In this document: piece after piece, positions 10,427 to 20,006 of the stretch | Position numbering within the stretch: the first letter of the stretch is position 1 | Layout: each line of letters starts with the position of its first letter | From: Aculops lycopersici | Lineage: Eukaryota; Arthropoda; Arachnida; Trombidiformes; Eriophyidae | Direction: 5' to 3' | NCBI GenBank assembly: GCA_015350385.1 | Contig: WNKI01000001.1 | Coordinates: forward strand, 6,729,410-6,793,409 | DNA length: 64,000 nucleotides | Notes under the pieces: generated by a model | Database searches by the model: none | Seen by the model: the letters and a program-made list of their open reading frames with translations, nothing else | Told to the model about the DNA's origin: nothing | Made by a program: the position numbers and the translations under genes

Positions 10427-11071
10427 ATGGATCGTCAGAAAATTATAGTATGTGCGACAGTGACACTCGTTGTCCTGTTTTTTGGGTCTATGATATACAT
10501 TTCTAACAGAACCCCCACTCCATTCTGTGAGCTTGTTGAAAACATACCAGAATACCGCATGATGTCACCACCAAAACCGCTGGCCTCGTATGATTACAAG
10601 GATCTCGCCTACTTCAATGGATATCTGCAGTATGAATTTGACACCAGCGATGAGAGAAAGAATATTTTCATGCCTCTGGGATTGGACAGAATCGAAAACA
10701 AGCTGGGGCAGAAGGGAGTGAGAAATTTTGTCATGAGCACGAACTGTTCTACAATCGACATGACTATCGTAACAAGTGGAAAGACAACAAGTGTTTCCAG
10801 AATCGATGTTGATCTCTCACTCGCTAACGGAAAAGAGTCGAAGTGTCTCATTGACGCCCCTTACATTGAGGGCGGCGAGTTTCATCACTACAAGTGTAAC
10901 ACGCCAGGATTCTACCCATGTTCAAGCGTGGATGCCAACTCAAAGGACAAGGTTTTGGCTTATCTGGTCATCGAGAACTTGGAATTCGAGATAGACGCCG
11001 ATACAAAGCTGCACAGGTATGGCAAGTTTGCCACAAAACCAAATCTATGTCCTTTCCATCCTGATTCCTAG
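10427..11071 (+). CDS. Six-Cys single-pass membrane protein family, copy B (function unknown)
   Basis: 214 aa, same design as copy A: MDRQKIIV, a hydrophobic helix at about residues 7-27, then an ectodomain with cysteines in FCELVENIP, TNCSTID, SKCLID, YKCN, YPCSSV and NLCPF. The blocks YKDLAYFNGYLQYEFD, SVSRIDVDL and FEIDADTKLHRYGKFAT are conserved. The central domain is most similar to copy A. The C-terminus is a few residues longer (PFHPDS), through a different stop. A partial C-terminal copy abuts the stop codon at 11074, suggesting unequal exchange at this boundary. No intron. Role unknown; a secretory-pathway membrane location is inferred from the N-terminal helix. Confidence 0.85.
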   Translation: MDRQKIIVCATVTLVVLFFGSMIYISNRTPTPFCELVENIPEYRMMSPPKPLASYDYKDLAYFNGYLQYEFDTSDERKNIFMPLGLDRIENKLGQKGVRNFVMSTNCSTIDMTIVTSGKTTSVSRIDVDLSLANGKESKCLIDAPYIEGGEFHHYKCNTPGFYPCSSVDANSKDKVLAYLVIENLEFEIDADTKLHRYGKFATKPNLCPFHPDS

Positions 11072-11073
11072 GC

Positions 11074-11279
11074 CGGTGGATTTTATCATAACAAGTGCGA
11101 TAAAGTTTATCTGATAAAGTCATAATCTGCGCATGTTTAAGTGAGGATCCAAAGTCAACAAGTAGACTTTTGGCCTATTTGGTAATTCAAAGCATTGAGT
11201 TCGAGCTGGATGCTGACACAAAGGCGCACAAGAATGGCAAGTTTGTCACAACTCCAAATTTCTGCGTAAGATCGAATTG
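11074..11279 (+). pseudogene. C-terminal fragment of the six-Cys family
   Basis: Immediately after copy B, the frames give GGFYHNKCDK, two stops, then after a shift SIEFELDADTKAHKNGKFVT and PNFC. These correspond to the last about 60 residues of the family. There is no N-terminal part and internal stops are present, so this is a relic rather than an exon of copy B, which ends normally. Confidence 0.75.
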
Positions 11280-11582
11280 ATTCAAGGCGTCTGGATAAGA
11301 TGGCCTCATGCGAAGTTTCTTATAATCTAACGACTCGTCAAAATATCCTCTTCGATTTTGGATACTCTTCATCTAGAATCCTGATACTGCGGCTTGTTAG
11401 AAGTTGGTAGCACCGGGTTACAACAAGTGACTTCCGCTGCATAAGCAGCCACGTCTGATTGGTATTGTAGGCCAGCGAGGCAAAAGCAAACTTTATTTAC
11501 TGCACTCGACTCGATTACACAGTTCCTTCAGTTAGGAACTGCCTATAGGAAGTTACACTAATTAATGATATTGAAAATTGAA

Positions 11583-11740
11583 ATAGGTCATCAGAAGGTT
11601 GTGATGAGTGCTTCGATTGCTCTGGTTGCTATGTTGGTTGCATTTGTCTACCTTTTAATTTTTAGTCATGAATCAACATGTAAGCTCGTCAAAATGATCC
11701 AGAGCGCGATCATACATCAAAGCCTGGTATTTTGATGATC
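11583..11740 (+). pseudogene. N-terminal fragment of the six-Cys family (start codon lost)
   Basis: The sequence aligns with the start of copies A and B but the ATG is ATA (11583-11585). It continues as GHQKVVMSASIALVAMLVAF, a hydrophobic helix, then STCKLVK, and reaches a stop about 50 codons in with no ectodomain. Together with the C-terminal fragment at 11074-11279 it may be the two ends of one decayed gene lying in inverted order, or two separate partial duplicates. Confidence 0.7.
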
Positions 11741-12082
11741 AACCTGATCCAAGAGAAAACGCAACTGCTGCGAACATAATATTGGAACTAGATTCTTAGT
11801 TGATTGTTCTTATTTATTTGTCATAGCATGTAATCTATTCGTAGTACAGTTGACAAACATGCGTTCTAAGCTCCCTTCGCCGAGAGGTAACGTCTAGCTT
11901 ATCAGATAGAGAGAGAGAGGATGGCAGAAGAGATAGACTGACATCATTAATAATTCCACAGCAAACAAGGGAGCATTCATTTGTCGCTAGGACCTTGTTC
12001 CATAAACACTAAACCAAAATCAATTTCCAAACATTACCGACTCAATTGCACCTACATATCAAGGACTCGAACAAAAACGGAA

Positions 12083-12709
12083 ATTGATCGTCAAAAGGTT
12101 ATTGTGGGGGCAGCGGTAACAGTGGTTGCTGTCCTGGTAGTTGGTGTTGTGTAAGTAATTATTCGAACTCCGACTCCGACTTGTGAGTTATTAGATGAAG
12201 AGCCAAAGTACGACTCCAAATCACCGCCGAAACCGGTGGCCTCATCGGATTACAAGGATCTCGCCTACTTCAATGGATATCTACACTATAAATTCGACGC
12301 CGGAGATGACTCGAGGTATACTTACATGCCTCTGAGATTGGACAAAATAGAATACGAGCCTAGTCGGGGAGTGAGCATTTTTGTCATGAGAACAAACTGT
12401 GCCACAATCGACATGACTATCGTAACACGTGGAAAGACAACAAGTGTTTCCAGAATCGATGTTGACCTCACAGTCGCCAATGGAAAAGAGTCGAAGTGCA
12501 TCATTCACACGCCCGGCATTGAAGGCGGCGAGTTCGATCACTATAAGTGCGACACATCAGTAGACTACCCTTGTTTTAGTGTGGATCCCAAGTCGAAGGG
12601 CAAGGTTTTGGCTTACACGTTTATCGCTAATTTTGAATTCGAGATAGGTGCCGACCCAGAGATGCACAAAGATGGTAAGTTTGCTACAAAGCCAAACCTA
12701 TGCAAGTGA
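12083..12709 (+). pseudogene. Near full-length six-Cys family pseudogene (start lost, early nonsense codon)
   Basis: The copy is collinear with copy A over its whole length, including about 140 bases of 5' flank. Two lesions are visible. The ATG is ATT at 12083-12085. The Tyr codon of the membrane helix is TAA at 12152-12154 (GGT GTT GTG TAA where copy A has GGT GTT GTC TAT). The rest is open to the natural stop and keeps the ectodomain cysteines and hallmark blocks (YKDLAYFNGYLHY, NCATIDMTIV, SVSRIDVDLTV, FEFEIGADPEMHKDGKFAT). A 157-codon open frame from 12236 begins with GTG, not ATG, and would lack the anchor. Few lesions and strong flank identity mean a young duplicate. Read-through or a polymorphic intact allele is possible. 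Confidence 0.85.
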
Positions 12710-13169
12710 GTCGAACAATTCGAGTTCATCCATATCTCGTTTTATACATTACAACACCTGGATTGCACAATATAATAAATGACATAAATTCCCTCTAGTT
12801 TCTGATACTCTCTCTCTCTAGAACTACGGATTCTAGCTAGCGGATTGCTGGGACCCATCACCCGGCAACACGTAACACCCTTTTTACTCCATCTACTGAT
12901 TGTATGTTGTGTTGCTGCTACCGAAGCGTCGTTACAATCTACTCGACAAGCTTTAATCTCGATCTCATCATATCCCTCATCACATCTCTCATCTTAATGC
13001 AGTCGCGGCACAAAACAGGTAAAACAATCGAGTGAACATTCAGGTTACTGAACTAATTTCTAATTCTCAGAAGTCCCAAGACATGCACAATCAATTACTA
13101 TATTTGATCCACCGGATGTACTACATCCGGTCCTTGTCTTTCAATTGAAAAAATTAGTCAAAGGTTTTC

Positions 13170-13399
13170 TCTGGTGATATAAAGCATTGAGTTCGAGATA
13201 GATGTTGACACAAAGGGGCACAGGAATGTTAAGTTTGTCACGCTACAAATTTTACATACCTGTTTGCAACTTATGCTATCACAAAGACAGGATGGTTGCA
13301 AAGCTACTGATTCTGCTGTTGGAATTTGAACTTGAGGTCAAATTAGTGCATAAGGAGGGCAAATTTTACACGAGTCCAGAGAAGCATGCTGCTGATTAA
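13170..13399 (+). pseudogene. Two decayed C-terminal fragments of the six-Cys family
   Basis: One piece near 13176-13240 reads SIEFEIDVDTKGHRNVKFVT in one frame. A second near 13290-13399 reads KLLILLLEFELEVKLVHKEG then KFYTSPEKHAAD and a stop. Both correspond to the final strand and the H-K-x-G-K-F block of the family. Neither has the upstream cysteines, so both are relics. Confidence 0.6.
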
Positions 13400-13711
13400 G
13401 CGCAATCAAGATGGCCACTTACTGAGTTCGTCTCATCTAACTTGGACATAATTAAAATTGTATGCCGGGAAGCAAGTATTGAGCCTTAATCATAAGTTTC
13501 AATAATTACAACTTCTTATTTGATCGCCTTTTCGGCTGATGGACGATTGACTCAAAAGAAAGAATCCCTGACCTGCCGGGGGGCAACAGGTGACGCCTTC
13601 GTGCAACAATCGGTTCATAGTTTTGTTGATAGTTCAGTTCCACCATTACGACAACAGACGTTAGCTAATGATCATCTTATCGCTCCTAATTTCATCTTAT
13701 TATCGCAAAAC

Positions 13712-14368
13712 ATGAACAAATTCAAGGCTGTCTTATGGGCCGTGTGTATTTCAGTAACAGTAACTGCCCTTGGATTACTATTTATCATAAATCATCTTCC
13801 AATTCCCTGTGTTTGCGATTTCCATGATTCAATTCCAGAGAACAACGTAAACGATTGGCGTATGGCAACCACATTGGACTTCGAGGATTTAGTTTACTTT
13901 GGAGGCTATCTACACTACCATCATGAGGATAGACCGGACAAAATGAAGCCAAAGTATGTAATTCTGCACCTCAATTCAATAGAGCACAAATTAGACGAAG
14001 GCTATCAGACTGAGCACTTGTTTCTAAAGTTGGATTGTGCACTAATTGATATGACACTGCTTAATTTCAAAGACACCACAATAGTTTCGAGAATGCACCT
14101 AAATTTGACAAGACCCAGTGAAGATGGGGATATCGTTTGCGAGGTAGTGGGATTCGATATTAACATTGACAAATCGCAACACTACAGGTGCTACAATAAA
14201 CGAGTCTATCCATGCTACAGTCTCAATAAGAAAACAGAAGACCCCTTTAAGTTGGTGGCCAACTTGGTGCTCGATGTATTTGAGTTTGAGGTAGATGGTG
14301 AGATCAACAAGCATGAAATGGGCGCTTTCTCCCGGCCGGCAAAAGATTGCGGGCCGTCTCAGTACTAA
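13712..14368 (+). CDS. Six-Cys single-pass membrane protein family, divergent copy C
   Basis: 218 aa from the ATG at 13712; the frame is open upstream to a TTG, but the ATG puts the hydrophobic helix (about residues 6-27, AVLWAVCISVTVTALGLLFI) at the N-terminus as in the other copies. The ectodomain keeps the order of landmarks: cysteine just after the helix (PCVCDF), DLVYFGGYLHYH, LKLDCALIDMTLL, VSRMHLNLT, YRCYN, YPCYSL and FEFEVDGEINKHEMGAF, ending KDCGP. The extra cysteine pair after the helix (CVC) is particular to this copy. Sequence divergence from copies A and B is high, so this is an older paralog. Function unknown. Confidence 0.82.
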   Translation: MNKFKAVLWAVCISVTVTALGLLFIINHLPIPCVCDFHDSIPENNVNDWRMATTLDFEDLVYFGGYLHYHHEDRPDKMKPKYVILHLNSIEHKLDEGYQTEHLFLKLDCALIDMTLLNFKDTTIVSRMHLNLTRPSEDGDIVCEVVGFDINIDKSQHYRCYNKRVYPCYSLNKKTEDPFKLVANLVLDVFEFEVDGEINKHEMGAFSRPAKDCGPSQY

Positions 14369-14940
14369 GTTGAATAAAACAATTAGAGCTTAACCTGCTC
14401 CCTGAACTGCTGTTCGAGTTCAACATTCATGTAACTGAAGCCGAGATGATCCATTCAAATCAGACAATAAAAATATTGCTGTTGCTGTTTCTGTTTCTGT
14501 CGTTAGCCTAACAACAACTTGTTGCTCGATTCTATCAATCAATACCGCGAATTAGCCCTCTCGCATTTGGGCGTCTAATGCGTCCGCAACTCTAATGCTT
14601 TTGTGCAATTACAGCAACTTGTTGCACTTGCCTCTGCCTTTTATCCTGGATAGATACTCGCGGGTGAATGGAAAATCAGATATCTCGCCTTGCGAGCTAG
14701 CGAAATGTTATGTTATGTTATGTTACGTTACGTTTACATGATGATTATTATTCCTGTTCATTGTTCCTAACGATGGGCCTCCAACCATGAAGATTCTCCG
14801 GACCATTGGTGACTCTCGGGTCACTTGACTATATCTATATATTCATATATTTATATTAATATTATTATATTATTGTTCCAATTCATCGATACTTAATCTT
14901 TGATACAAAGAAAATATCACAAATTTATTGATCTTAAAGT
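14369..14940. other. Intergenic spacer between family copies C and D
   Basis: Contains AATAAA-type signals near 14373 and 14467 for copy C, a short (TTATG)n tract at about 14706-14735, and an AT-rich stretch at 14830-14880 before copy D. No gene seen. Confidence 0.6.
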
Positions 14941-15621
14941 ATGGCCATGAAATGGGGCAGTTGTTGCACATTATTTTGTGTTTCGCTACTATGCATTGTA
15001 ATGGTCGCAGCGCTCTATCTCATTGTTCTCATTCAACAACCAAAATGCGAGCTCACCAAGGAGGAACCAAGATATGATTTGGAGCATCTCAAGGCCAGCC
15101 TGTCGAGCGATAGCAAGACCATGGTCAAATTTGCTGGATACCTGCAGTATATGCAAGCTGTTGATGTTAGCCGATTGAATGAATTGGACGAAATTAAGCC
15201 GCCACCAGTTGAGGTGGAGCCCCAATTTATGGCCCTCGAATTTGATTCGGTTTCGTATGCAGTTTCAAATAAAGAGAAAGGAACGAGCTTTTTGGTTATG
15301 GAAACAAATTGCTCAAGCATCAAAGTGACACTTGTCGACAAAATCTCTATCCAAGCGGCCTCGCTGATTACGCTCACATTGGATGTGCCCAATATGAATG
15401 AGGCCGAGTGCGAGGCAGTACCAGGAGATATTAATGCCAAGACAGGTGAACATTACTTGTGTAAGAAGAAGAAAACTTACGATTGCTATAGTTTGGACCC
15501 TAAAACAAAGTCCAAATTGCTGGTCAAATTGATCATTACTGAGTTCGAGTTTGAGGTAAGCGGAAATGCTTTTGTACACAAGAAGGGAAACTTTAGCACT
15601 AACGCCACACTATGCGCTTAG
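14941..15621 (+). CDS. Six-Cys single-pass membrane protein family, divergent copy D
   Basis: 226 aa. MAMKWGS precedes a hydrophobic helix (about residues 9-30), then PKCELTKEEPRYD, KFAGYLQYM, SFLVMETNCSSIKVTLV, SLITLTLDV, ECEAV, YLCKKKKTYDCYSLDP and FEFEVSGNAFVHKKGNFST, ending TLCA. The six ectodomain cysteines align with copies A-C. It has an insertion of about 12 residues after the GYLQY block (an E/P-rich loop) and extra cysteines inside the membrane helix region. A second in-frame ATG at 14947 could also serve as start. Its stop is only 141 bp from the stop of the convergent DLGAP gene. Function unknown. Confidence 0.82.
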   Translation: MAMKWGSCCTLFCVSLLCIVMVAALYLIVLIQQPKCELTKEEPRYDLEHLKASLSSDSKTMVKFAGYLQYMQAVDVSRLNELDEIKPPPVEVEPQFMALEFDSVSYAVSNKEKGTSFLVMETNCSSIKVTLVDKISIQAASLITLTLDVPNMNEAECEAVPGDINAKTGEHYLCKKKKTYDCYSLDPKTKSKLLVKLIITEFEFEVSGNAFVHKKGNFSTNATLCA

Positions 15622-15762
15622 TATCGTCTCATGATTGTTGAAGTATTGAACTGTAATACAAAAATCCATCAATTGAGAAATTAAACTGATCGTCGATATG
15701 TTTTATATCGTCGAATGTCGACAAGAGACAAACTCATTGAGAGGTAACCAGTCTTACTGTTG

Positions 15763-18252
15763 CTACTCTTCCAATTTCTCGTCGCCCTCTTCAAGCAGTA
15801 GATTTTCGTTAGATTTGCCGCTAGCTTGCTGATTTTGTTGCTGTTTCATTTGGTTTATATGCTCCTGAAGTCTCTGTTTCCGTTCCTGGTCCTTTTGGAT
15901 GCTCAACTTGGTTGCCTTCGTTGTCTTCTCCGATCGGCTGCTGGATCTCGATTGAGCCGAGGCTTCGCCGTCGTCTCCGCTCAACAGGTCGCCAGCCGAG
16001 CCGCCGCCGGTGGCCGAGGAGGCCGCAAACATATCAGGAAACTGCCACCCACTAACCTGGGCCGCCCTTAAAGCTTCAAACGATCTCTTGACATCGCTCA
16101 CCTGTAGGCCAAGCATGTCCCAGAAACCGGCGAGATCATCGTTGAGAGTTGCAAACTGCTGTTGATCACTTGAGTCCTTGCCTCTAATATTTGACTCACA
16201 CAGTTCCCTAAATTGATTGCACTTTTTGTTTACCAACAAGTTGGCCTTTCCAATGGCGCTTCTAATGCGACCTATGGTTTCCTCGTCCATTTGAGACTCC
16301 TCTAGCTCCAACGTGGACTCCATTTGTCGCACCTGCTCGTTTATAAAGCTAACCTCTTCATTCAAGAGACCCAAATAATAATGCCCATCCTGGACGACAC
16401 TGGTGATGGTGGGGCTCTCACTTTTCTCTGGTTGTTGCTCTCTTTCGGCTTCCTGTGAGCTCTCATTCTGAGCTATTGATTCAGATCCCCCATGTGCATG
16501 TAGTTCTTCCACCTTCACCTCCTCGTCGAGTCTCGGAAGTTTTTCATCTGAGGCCATCAAGTTTTCCTCAATCAAATTGTTGTTAGAGTTAAACTGGAGC
16601 AGGGATTGCGGCTGCTCGTTATTCTCGACTTCATGTGGCTTTGATTCCGAAACGTCCGGCGAAAAACTCACCAGTCTCTCCTCCGTTGCCGCTGCCGCCG
16701 CCGCCGCCGCCACCTGTCTTACGGGACTCGACAGGTTGTCGAGTGGCGACTGAGCTCGAATCTCGTACTCAATATTCTGCTCTTGAGTACCAACTTGTGA
16801 ACTAGCCACATTGATCAACTGGTCGTCCTCGCCACTAATCGATTGGCTCTTGCCGGAATCTGGTGATCTAATGGGCGAATCCTGGTGTAATTGGGGCTGC
16901 TGGTGCATGTCCAAGTCGATAATAGAAGGTTGTCGTTGATGTTGTCGCTCAATGGGTGGAGGCGAGGGCGAGGCTGTCATTTTCGGAGATTCGGGACGAT
17001 TGAATTCCGCCACATCCTCTCTAGTGACAGTCACAAAGTCTGATTCATTTTCATGCTCCGGCTCGGCTTCAGGCTCTGGTTCTGGCTCTGGTTCTAACTG
17101 AGGCTCTGGTTGAACCGGAGATTGAACTGGTGGAGATGGAGATCTAACAGGTGTTGCTTGCTGCTGAACAGGTGATAGCGGCGGCGGAGACTTGTGAGAG
17201 GGTGACATTGGTTGAGGCCTCTCTTGTTGTTGCTGTTGTTGCTCATAAGGCGGCAACTTGGGCATCGGGGGATTCTCGTCGCTTAGTAATCTAGTTAAAA
17301 ATTCCTTCTCAACTCCAGCCAAGACTTTAACATCGGGAGTCTCGACCGCTGGCGCCGCCTCAACAGGAGGAGGTGGCGGCGACTTGGGTGTCGGCCTCAA
17401 GGTTACGAGATCTTTTAAAGTCTTGGAATTTTCCTGCTGCTGATTCTGTTTGCTGGGATGGTCGTCGCTCAGCTCCTTGCGCATCTTGTGGGTCTGAGAC
17501 TCGCGCCAGTCCTCGACAAAGTTGTCGCCATATAAGCTAGCAATCTTTTGCTCCACTTTGTGCTTGTCCTCGTCGGCCAGCTCGTCCATGTTTTGGTCAT
17601 CATCGATACCAAGCAAAGGTATGCGTTTGTTGATTACCTTCGAGGGCGGCGGTAGGGGACAGTAGCGGGCGCCAACGTAGGCGCCATGATGTCGGTCGTC
17701 CTCCGTCGGCGGCACCATTGGCGAGGGACTGCGCCGACGTTCCGTCGCCGAGGCGACCAACTTTTCGGTCAACTCTTTGCGTTCGTCGTCTGGCGAAGTA
17801 ATGTGACTTCTATCTATGACAATGTGGTTAACCTGATGTGTTATCTTAGTGGTTGAAGGAGATGTTGCGCGAGATCTATTAACAGGTGTCCGACTTGCGG
17901 ACAAACTTTTCATTCCATCCTTATTTGTTGCTGCTGTCTCGCCCTCAGTCTCGGAGTTTGGCCTTCGATTGTGATAAGAGTTGTAGCTTGAGTAACCTGA
18001 AACCGCGCAACTAATTCCAATATACGATGGGATGTGGTTATCGTTCAACGGCGTTAGCTCGTCGGTAGAATCTTGCGAGTTTAAATCGGATAGTAGGGCC
18101 TTAAAGCCGCCATGTCTAATATCAACTCTTTGGCCACCTTTTGGCGGCGAGTGAATGGCCTTGATAATTTCGGGATCTAAAATGGGCGCCGAAATTTCAA
18201 CATTTCGGTCAAATTTTGGTTTGTTCTCTTTCGCTAGCTTCGCTTTGCCCAT
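15763..18252 (-). CDS. DLGAP: DLGAP/SAPAP (GKAP) family scaffold protein
   Basis: 829 aa, intronless. The C-terminal about 120 residues (roughly 620-740) match the GKAP domain: DGHYYLGLLNEEVSFINEQV, an E-rich helix, then AIGKANLLVNKKCNQFRELC, LAGFWDMLGLQVSDVKRSFE and GWQFPD, compared with the DGHWFL...LAGFWDLLQLS pattern of DLGAP1. The family links the guanylate kinase domain of Dlg/PSD-95 proteins to Shank-type scaffolds at synapses and junctions. The middle (150-600) is Pro/Ser/Glu/Gln-rich and disordered, with an alternating PEPEPEPE tract and poly-Ala. The C-terminus ends EGDEKLEE, so the Shank-binding PDZ ligand at the end of vertebrate DLGAPs is not present. Drosophila vulcan is the likely ortholog; the cell-cycle relative mars also has a GKAP domain. 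Confidence 0.85.
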   Translation of the reverse strand: MGKAKLAKENKPKFDRNVEISAPILDPEIIKAIHSPPKGGQRVDIRHGGFKALLSDLNSQDSTDELTPLNDNHIPSYIGISCAVSGYSSYNSYHNRRPNSETEGETAATNKDGMKSLSASRTPVNRSRATSPSTTKITHQVNHIVIDRSHITSPDDERKELTEKLVASATERRRSPSPMVPPTEDDRHHGAYVGARYCPLPPPSKVINKRIPLLGIDDDQNMDELADEDKHKVEQKIASLYGDNFVEDWRESQTHKMRKELSDDHPSKQNQQQENSKTLKDLVTLRPTPKSPPPPPVEAAPAVETPDVKVLAGVEKEFLTRLLSDENPPMPKLPPYEQQQQQQERPQPMSPSHKSPPPLSPVQQQATPVRSPSPPVQSPVQPEPQLEPEPEPEPEAEPEHENESDFVTVTREDVAEFNRPESPKMTASPSPPPIERQHQRQPSIIDLDMHQQPQLHQDSPIRSPDSGKSQSISGEDDQLINVASSQVGTQEQNIEYEIRAQSPLDNLSSPVRQVAAAAAAAATEERLVSFSPDVSESKPHEVENNEQPQSLLQFNSNNNLIEENLMASDEKLPRLDEEVKVEELHAHGGSESIAQNESSQEAEREQQPEKSESPTITSVVQDGHYYLGLLNEEVSFINEQVRQMESTLELEESQMDEETIGRIRSAIGKANLLVNKKCNQFRELCESNIRGKDSSDQQQFATLNDDLAGFWDMLGLQVSDVKRSFEALRAAQVSGWQFPDMFAASSATGGGSAGDLLSGDDGEASAQSRSSSRSEKTTKATKLSIQKDQERKQRLQEHINQMKQQQNQQASGKSNENLLLEEGDEKLEE

Positions 18253-19938
18253 CTTGTCGTTGACTTATGTTGTTGTTGCAGTTGATAAATTATGATATCA
18301 ATATTAGATTATGATAATTATTATTATGTGATTTGAATGAGTAAAATTTCCTTTTGGATTTGCACTATGCTTAATTGTAAAAGAGTATTTGTTAGGTTGA
18401 TGTCGATGTTATGAGATGGTGTTATTATGCAATGATAATATAATATAACAAACGTCTTGCTAGCGATACATGTGTTTTGGTCACAATTTTAGTGGTAGAA
18501 AACTCCGATGCGTGCTTCATGCGACTTCCTTCTGCAAAGTCAAGCCAACAATCTTGCTAGCTGGCTGCCTTTCCACTTGAAGGTCTTGCTCTTCCAATTC
18601 CACTGATTCGATATACTGATTGACTCAATGAACGAGGAAATTCAGTTTTAATTTCAATAGTATGTCCCAAATGACAAGCGCGATATCGACTACGACGACG
18701 ACGAAGAGTTGAGATGCACACGCTTGAATACAATGTAGTCGAGGGTCTCGAGTGTTTGTGGTTGTGCTAGCACTTGTTGTATCGCAACGAGCTTGCTAGC
18801 TAACTTATTGCTAAAGCTTGATTCAATAGGATGTATCCGCAGACTTGGTAAGCTAGCTCAGCGTTTCTAGTTGAACTGTTGTATTGTATTGTATTGCAAC
18901 TCGGTTTTTATGGCCCCGACTAAAATGTAGCGGTTTATTCGTTTTGTCGGCTCTAATGTGAATAAGCTCAGTGAGATGGAGGAAGAGTAACGAGAGTTCA
19001 TGTGCGCGGGTTTGGCCTTGGCAGCCTTCGAGGTACCACCAACGACAATAACAACAACAACAACAAAACACCGACTATCTTGTCATCCGCTCTCACCTGA
19101 ATAATCGGCTTGAATAAATGGCAACGCCTAGCTATCTGGCTGACTAACTCTGTCTTGATTAAATTGTTGGATGCGCGCTGCAGATAAAAGCAGGTATTGC
19201 ACGTACTGAATTTGCTATTACTGCTGCTATATTGCAGTAATATTAGCTCGTCTGGCGCCAAAATTTTGCAAGTTTCGCTATGTTGATATGCAAGCTGGAT
19301 TCTATAGTGCCACTTGCGACGACTACCACGACGAGGGATGACGCACAGACAAATAGACAATAAGGATAATGATGATAGCGGTAATTAGAGGATCCCCTTT
19401 TCTGCTTGAATATTGCACAGGTAATGATGATTCATGGTCTAATACGCCGACCGAATCACTCTCTCACGCCCTCTTCGTTTTCGCTAGCAAACTGGATTAT
19501 GATTGCTCTAATCTTCTCTTGTTTTTTGAGGGGCTTTACTTCAAGATTCTTCCTTCACTTTAACTGGTCACTTGTGGTTGTTATTACAACAAGAAGAGGA
19601 ACTTTGATTGTCGAGACTCTTAGCTTTTCTCTCTCGCAAATATAGAAAGCAATAAAAAATTTGCAATTCTGCGATTTTCCTCTAGAGTCTAGACTAAAGA
19701 TTTTGTTATGAAGTTTACTCTTGATGGTGACAAACAAGTACTCTTTTGCTTCGCCCTTCTGTCTCTAAAATCCAATGAGCAACACAAATGCAAGCTCAAG
19801 GTTCACAGTTAACTTGGTGAGTCTCTAATCTCTCTGTCGAGTGGGTTGATTTGCGTTCAATAGGAAAAAGTCTCGAGAAGGCTGGTAGTTAGCTGTGCTT
19901 GATTATATTGTCAAGTCGCAATTGCCGTCTCCATTGTA

Positions 19939-20006
<68 letters not shown>

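Noticed and set aside
12236..12709. 157-codon ORF that looks like a soluble, anchor-less member of the six-Cys family
   Set aside because: Its first codon is GTG. The collinear upstream sequence shows an ATG to ATT change and a TAA, so it is a pseudogene body.
13520..13711. N-terminal extension of family copy C
   Set aside because: It starts at TTG. The ATG at 13712 places the membrane helix as in the other copies.
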